Of a DNA stretch of 22,844 bases, positions 22,798 to 22,844 are shown piece after piece. The first letter of the stretch is position 1. Each line of letters begins with the position of its first letter. The stretch is from CAZQEZ01 sp964592475 (GTDB lineage Bacteria; Bacteroidota; Bacteroidia; Cytophagales; Cyclobacteriaceae). The notes beneath the pieces were generated by a model. That model was given only the letters and a program-made list of their open reading frames with translations, was not told the DNA's origin and ran no database searches. The position numbers and the translations under genes are program-made. The stretch covers positions 1 through 22,844 of the forward strand of contig CAZQEZ010000070.1 in NCBI GenBank assembly GCA_964592475.1, given 5' to 3'.

Positions 22798-22844
22798 TTG
22801 ACTTGTTATGTTATTATTTTTTATCAATAACGATCCACTACCAA

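Noticed and set aside
22805..22830. Weak hairpin GTTATT/AATAAC after the toxin remnant
   Set aside because: Six AT-rich pairs with a 10-nt loop and no T-run; not convincing as a terminator.

Overview
The window looks like a chromosomal segment of a low-GC member of the Bacteroidota, probably Cytophagia-like; I do not claim a genus. The reasons are a large secreted protein with a type IX secretion (T9SS) C-terminal sorting domain, several matches to the Bacteroidota -33/-7 promoter (TTTG, about 19 nt, TAnnTTTG), an almost complete lack of Shine-Dalgarno sites (ppc is the exception), and a menaquinone gene. Most genes are housekeeping genes on the minus strand.

Layout. 63-2514 (-): a two-gene compatible-solute (choline/betaine-type) ABC importer made of an ATPase and a permease fused to its substrate-binding domain. 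The halves of that binding domain are in swapped order, a circular permutation. A divergent MarR-type regulator (2736-3185, +) shares an operator-rich 221-bp region with it. 3240-5538 (-): pgk and a Sua5/TsaC-type tRNA-modification enzyme. 5757-5924 (+): a 55-residue membrane protein. 5925-6276 has no protein gene but holds a consensus promoter and, about 100 bp later, a strong terminator, so a small RNA is likely. 6277-9093 (-): T9SS-exported Asp-box protein. 9208-9978 (-): gamma-glutamylcyclotransferase-like protein and thioredoxin. 10236-11297 (+): an orphan protein with kinase-fold hallmarks. 11416-14181 (-): PEP carboxylase. 14392-16999 (-): two tandem universal stress proteins behind a Crp/Fnr-type regulator, with an FNR-like box between. 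17161-20452 (-): argS, a glutathione peroxidase and menA, closely packed. 20556-21947 (+): a short arginine-decarboxylase-like PLP enzyme divergent from argS. 22160-22797 (+): an antitoxin and a PIN-domain (VapC-type) toxin with an in-frame amber stop at codon 23.

How the genes fit together. The importer and MarR form a self-contained osmolyte module. The Crp/Fnr regulator, stress proteins, MenA, thioredoxin and thiol peroxidase suggest redox or oxygen-linked physiology, although only the FNR-like box is direct regulatory evidence. The observations most worth following are the permuted binding domain, the orphan kinase-like protein, the candidate small RNA and the interrupted toxin. I saw no tRNA, rRNA, CRISPR array, insertion sequence or prophage.
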